Of a DNA stretch of 64,000 nucleotides, positions 59,984-64,000 are shown one piece after another. Source of the DNA: Litoditis marina (Eukaryota; Nematoda; Chromadorea; Rhabditida; Rhabditidae); the NCBI GenBank assembly GCA_964036275.1, contig OZ038439.1:2193142-2257141 (forward strand). Reading direction: 5' to 3'. The translations under genes were made by a program, and so were the position numbers. Below the pieces are notes generated by a model that did not search any database, was not told where the DNA came from, and worked only from the letters and a program-made list of their open reading frames with translations. How positions within the stretch are numbered: position 1 is the first letter of the stretch; every line of letters starts with the position of its first letter.

Positions 59984-62900
59984 TTAGTCGCAGGCGGCGT
60001 CTGAAAGTTTTACATTATTATTTCGTGTTTCTGTTGCACAGGGTCGATCAACCCTTTTAACTTTACTCGTAAATGTATTTATGTATTCTCTAGTTTATCG
60101 GAGTGAAAAAAAACGTGCATTTGGTTACAATAGAGAATCAGAATATACTATCCAAGTATCTCCTAGATTAGGGCAATTTCATGCCGAATATGATCGTTAG
60201 TCCTCTCTTATATAAAATGTAGTTTAAATTCCAACACTTTTCACGCATTGGGTCACAAGAAAACATATATGTTCAGAACATACGTGAGTCACAGGCTTAC
60301 GTTTTTAATCAAACGTTTTTGGAGTTTATTGAGGAGTATAATTGAATTCCAACCTTTTTCCTCTTTGACACATTGTGTCACAGGGTCGCAGGGTGGGCGT
60401 TTACAAGCAACTTCTTCTGATTTACACACAAATCCCTCCTCGCATTCCAATAGGGCACACGGGTCATCGGTGGCTGAAGTAGGTCGAAAGTCAACAAAGT
60501 AGGACAAACACAAATTTTAGGACGTGAGAATAATTTTAAGTTTGTACCTAAAAGCTAGAAGGTCGACTGAACAAAAATATGATACTAACTGTATCTTGAA
60601 AGTTTCACGCCTAGTGAAAAAACAACATTTATGAGCGAAACGGAAACTACCTTGTGGCGGCCGAAATTTTCTTCAGAACAATTAAAAAGTGGTCGATTAT
60701 AAACCTGTATTTCGTTCTCTCTGTGAACACACGTGGTAGGACACACGTATACATACGTGAACAGTTTTCCATGAACTTCTGCTTGTAATATCTCAATTCA
60801 GGAGGTGGAAACTGTGCTTAACCTTAACGTTCTCAAAACGCAAACCGTTCAAGGCGATCAGAGACGACGCGACCACAAACATTATACCCCAAAGGTAAAT
60901 CAAAACATGGTCGAGAAAATTTCAAAACCAAGTTTCACAGAGTCTGAGTGCATATTGGAGGTGTCTGTCCAGATAACTCTCTAGATTTTTGCATGGCATC
61001 AAATCAGCTGATCTGAATTGGGATAAAAACACTTGTGATCATTTGAAAAACACTTTCCGATAAAAGCATGAACAGTTGCACTTGTCAGGCGAAAGAAACG
61101 TTATCTATGTTCTATTATCTTGGGGATTGAATGAACATTGTTTACGTCTGGGTTATTTCTGTTGAAAGAAGTTGACCAGTACATGTGATCATTTTAAAAC
61201 TCTCTTCTAACTACTATTGTAAAACGAGTATACAACTTCATAATGAAGGCTAGAAGACCTGGCCAAATACCGTCCTACAAACCGTCCGAAACGACAAGTG
61301 GTGAACTTCAGGAGAGGCTCAAAACTATGTCTAATCGTAAAGTGACATAACAACGATTCTGAAGTTTGCAGCACTGCTCCTTAGTTTTCAAACAACTCAA
61401 TACTCAATTCGAAACATGGCATTTTTGATCATTGGCAAAGATGGTGATAAGCCAAATCACGAGTCTCTGAAAGGTCAGCAGAACTCCTAGATATCTTATC
61501 TTGAGAAACTGAATGAAAAATATTTTTGTCTGGTTTGTTACTGTTGTTGCGAGAGGAGCTAACAAACAAACATGATTGCTATCTTTTTACTAGCTTCCGG
61601 TATCTAAACGGATGTTTTTGTGTTTACTGATGGTATAAAAGACGGTTGCAAGAGTTCTGAATCAGTCTTCCCCAGATGAAACTGTTCCTAGTCTGCCTCC
61701 TGCTCTCTATCGCTCGGGCTCATGCCGCTGGCAACTGCGAATGCGCACCGCCTCCTGGTTGTGAGTTTTATTAATTGTATACTTTTGTAAAATATAGTGA
61801 ACAACTGTTTGTATGTTTATAGCGGAAATTATACAAAAACGCAGTTTTTGTTGACCGTTTGGATTGTTTTGTGATAGCGCATGTAGTTGAACAAGTCAGA
61901 TTCACATGGAGTGACCGAATCTTAGATCGATATTGATACTCTCCGTATTTCGCGAATTTCGATCACACTGCACACACAGCATGGGGAAATGCAAGCTGTG
62001 AGCTTGTTTTCACAACGAGCCAGCCCAAACTCGCATAGGCCAACTTGAATCAGGGTTTTACTCGAAGGACCAATTCATTAAATACATAAGTCTTTCATTA
62101 AAATAATATTATCTTCCAGACTGCTGCAAAAACCGAGATGGAAGTTGGTGTTGTGTTCTAAACGCTCTGCTCGACGAGACAAACACAACTGAACCCGTGA
62201 AGTTTTCGAGATCGGCCAGATACCAGCTGGTCCCAATTCCCGACGTTCAAGGAGCGGACCAGCCCGAAAATGCTCAATCATGAAAAGGCACGGCCGGTAC
62301 TCCTCCACTAACCAGCGTCAACAATGTGTATATTGATATTTACTCTTCTTTTGTAAGGTTGTTATTGTGCATTTTGAATTGTAAATAAAGTCAAACCACT
62401 GCATGTATCTATCTATATTCGTACAAAAATGGTTTGGAGTGATTCGCAAGAAATAGCATGGCGCATTGGTTTCGTCCTGGTGTGAGTATGCGAATGGTAC
62501 GGTTCATTACCGAACCAACTGGTTCGCTAAGAATCAGTTTGATTTTGGTGAAGCTGAAACTCAGGATACTCGCGAAGACGGTATCTGATATGGAGTTAGA
62601 CTTACGCATGACTTTGCACTCGGGCGAAAGAGAGCAGGGTGGAGAGGTGCAATTCGAGGCTGTCATCACACAGAACTGCGAGCGGGGACAGGAGAATCCC
62701 TCGCAGAGGGATACTGAAACATTGAAGTGAGTAAGAACATAAAACATAATTTGTCATTTCGCTGAATACTATAAACATACTAAAATGTGATTCCTCGATC
62801 TAGTGCCTCTTAGCTTTGTAGGGTTTTTTACTGTGCTCAAACATTAGTGCCTCTTCAGGTGTTATTATAGTCGAATCACTGGCGGGACGATTTCTAAAAA

Positions 62901-63907
62901 GTATCCTAACCAAAGTGGTAACAGGTTTGATTCTCCGAATTTCGAATGCTAAAAATTATTTGACAAATATACCCACCATCCGGGTTGCAAATTGAGGGTA
63001 TCATCGAAATATCGATCGCCATTTGAATTGCCTGGTGACATATTGTTCCTTCCGGACAGGTTCTGTTCTTACAGGAGACAAACTGCTCTGAAATATTGTA
63101 TTTATGTATACTGAAAAGAAGATGTGTCTCTATACTTAGTTCAGAACAACCGAATGATGTTATATGAGCGTCATCGAACCTCATCATAGGAGTGTTGTCC
63201 GAGTTCGAACTAGAGCTTTCATAATCGGGGAAAAAACATAAATTTGAAATTTTTTAGCGAAAATATGTTATTTGAAAAGGTAAACTGGAAGTTAAAGTTA
63301 CCCTATGTTTCATCATTCAATTTACTTCTACCATAATTATAATTTCAACTAACCGTGACACTGATTCTGTAGCACACATTTGTTGGTTACTTCATCTCTT
63401 AGGAAGCCAGATTTACATTGACATACGTTCACGAGACATTGTTCTGTGCACCAGGTCTGAATACTTCGAAATCATTGCTGACTTTTGATCATTTAGTTTT
63501 TCTGAGTGAAATTCATATTCGAAAGTTGATCAACAATCAGCTCGATCAATATCAAATCACGAACAGAAATGATTCTAACAACGGAAACAATTCAGAAAAC
63601 CAGAAATGAAACTGATACTTAGCGGAAATTGCCACGTTTGAAGGAAACATAGAAAATACTGTTAGTCAATTGCACCGTCAAATGAAACATGTTAAACACA
63701 GCAGAACTCAGAAACGTGCAATTAAACAGTGCACGATTCCGCATTAGAATGCTAACTTTACGTGACTATTCAATTAACTTCTAGTATATGTGTAGTTGTT
63801 TGTCAATCAATAACTCACCGGTTCGGGGAATTTACAGGATGGTTCACAGGCGGTGCCGCAGGCCAATAGTTCCTCATTGGAGTCACAAGTCGGAATGGGA
63901 ACGGGCT
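59984..63907 (-). CDS. Secreted TIL/cysteine-module protein, 5' end outside the window
   Basis: Six exons in transcript order: 63907-63819, 63456-63354, 63087-62977, 62713-62606, 60473-60354 and 60000-59984 (stop TAA). The first two encode one ten-cysteine TIL domain: CDSNEELLACGTACEPSC, then WCTEQCLVNVCQCKSGFLRD. The next three each encode a six-cysteine module of the pattern CxxxxCxxGxxC...C: SCKNRTCPEGTICHQAI, LCEGFSCPRSQFCVMTASNC and LLECEEGFVCKSEEVACKRP. The tail is short (AACD). All module borders are phase 1, so modules could be gained or lost without breaking the frame. The first visible exon needs an upstream exon ending in phase 1, so the signal peptide and any further domains lie to the right. 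It converges on the membrane-protein gene with 142 bp between the two stop codons. A small gene is nested in its fourth visible intron. Function is probably inhibitory or extracellular binding, by domain only. Confidence 0.82.
61633..61640 (+). promoter_or_regulatory. TATA-like box of the nested gene
   Basis: TATAAAAG in GATGGTATAAAAGACGG, 36 bases before the start codon of the nested small secreted protein. Confidence 0.5.
61676..62283 (+). CDS. Small secreted cysteine-containing protein, nested gene
   Basis: Two exons, 61676-61760 and 62120-62283, coding for 82 residues. The signal peptide is MKLFLVCLLLSIARAHA. The mature N-terminus holds seven cysteines (CECAPPPGYCCKNRDGSWCC), and the acidic/polar tail ends QPENAQS without cysteine. 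The donor is GGTT|gtgagt and the acceptor TCTTCCAG. A TATA-like TATAAAAG lies about 40 bases upstream of the ATG, a CCCCAG sits directly before it, and an AATAAA lies about 100 bases after the stop. The gene is wholly inside an intron of the opposite-strand TIL gene. I do not recognise the family. The full set of promoter, splice and polyadenylation signals supports an independent gene. Confidence 0.82.
62384..62389 (+). terminator. Polyadenylation signal AATAAA of the nested gene
   Basis: AATAAA in TGTAAATAAAGTC, 101 bases past the stop codon and still within the host intron. Confidence 0.65.
63660..63789. repeat. CACGTGA palindromic element, inverted copy
   Basis: Same element as 15636-15771 in the opposite orientation: AATGAAACATGTTAAACACA then GCAGAACTC at the left and CGTGACTATTCAATTAACTT then CTAG at the right. 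It lies in an intron of the right-edge TIL gene. Confidence 0.75.
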
Positions 63908-64000
63908 CTGGAGTATTGGAATTCGATCTTTTCAGAAAACATCACCGTACTCTCATCATTGAATGTCAGAAAGCAATGAGGACCAAGATATAGTTCACAT

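Overview
This is a nematode nuclear window, almost certainly from a Caenorhabditis species. The introns are GT-AG with TTTTCAG-type acceptors, and candidate trans-splice acceptors lie a few bases upstream of several start codons. A cuticle collagen, CAT-4 (GTP cyclohydrolase I) and the paired-like homeodomain protein UNC-42 are recognisable, and TIL-domain and C-type-lectin genes cluster beside them. All gene models were assembled by eye from exon phases and splice signals. Every complete model closes in frame from ATG to stop.

Layout. (1) 1-2.2 kb: last three exons of an unrecognised + strand gene that begins before the window. (2) 3.7-8.7 kb: a nine-exon cuticle collagen (+), convergent with cat-4 (-, 9.0-12.3 kb, eight exons). 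(3) 12.3-20.2 kb: repeat-rich intergenic DNA with a decayed ~180-bp tandem repeat, palindromic elements, tRNA-derived repeats and a solo LINE ORF1-like reading frame (-). (4) 20.9-36.0 kb: two head-to-head secreted cysteine-rich genes, a 20-exon mosaic of TIL and other cysteine modules (-) and a three-TIL proline-rich protein (+), separated by a 1.24-kb shared promoter region. (5) 37.2-44.9 kb: a two-domain C-type lectin gene and a broken paralogue carrying a TTAA-flanked transposon in an exon. (6) 46.3-52.2 kb: unc-42 (-, eight exons) with long introns holding GC-rich non-coding blocks. (7) 56.0-59.8 kb: a multi-pass membrane protein of unknown function (+). (8) 60.0 kb to the right edge: a third TIL/cysteine-module gene (-), open at its 5' end, with a small secreted-protein gene (+) nested in one intron.

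How the genes relate: the three TIL genes share one exon grammar (first half-domain exon phase 1 to 0, second half phase 0 to 1). They look like a locally expanded family of secreted protease-inhibitor-like proteins. cat-4 (tetrahydrobiopterin for dopamine and serotonin synthesis) and unc-42 (neuronal identity) act in neurons but are separate genes here. No prokaryotic feature, CRISPR array, intact tRNA or rRNA gene was seen. The most unusual items are a hAT-like element filled with a CTCGAAAA array, a TTAA element inserted precisely in a lectin exon, a candidate GC-AG intron, the nested gene, and the unrecognised membrane protein.
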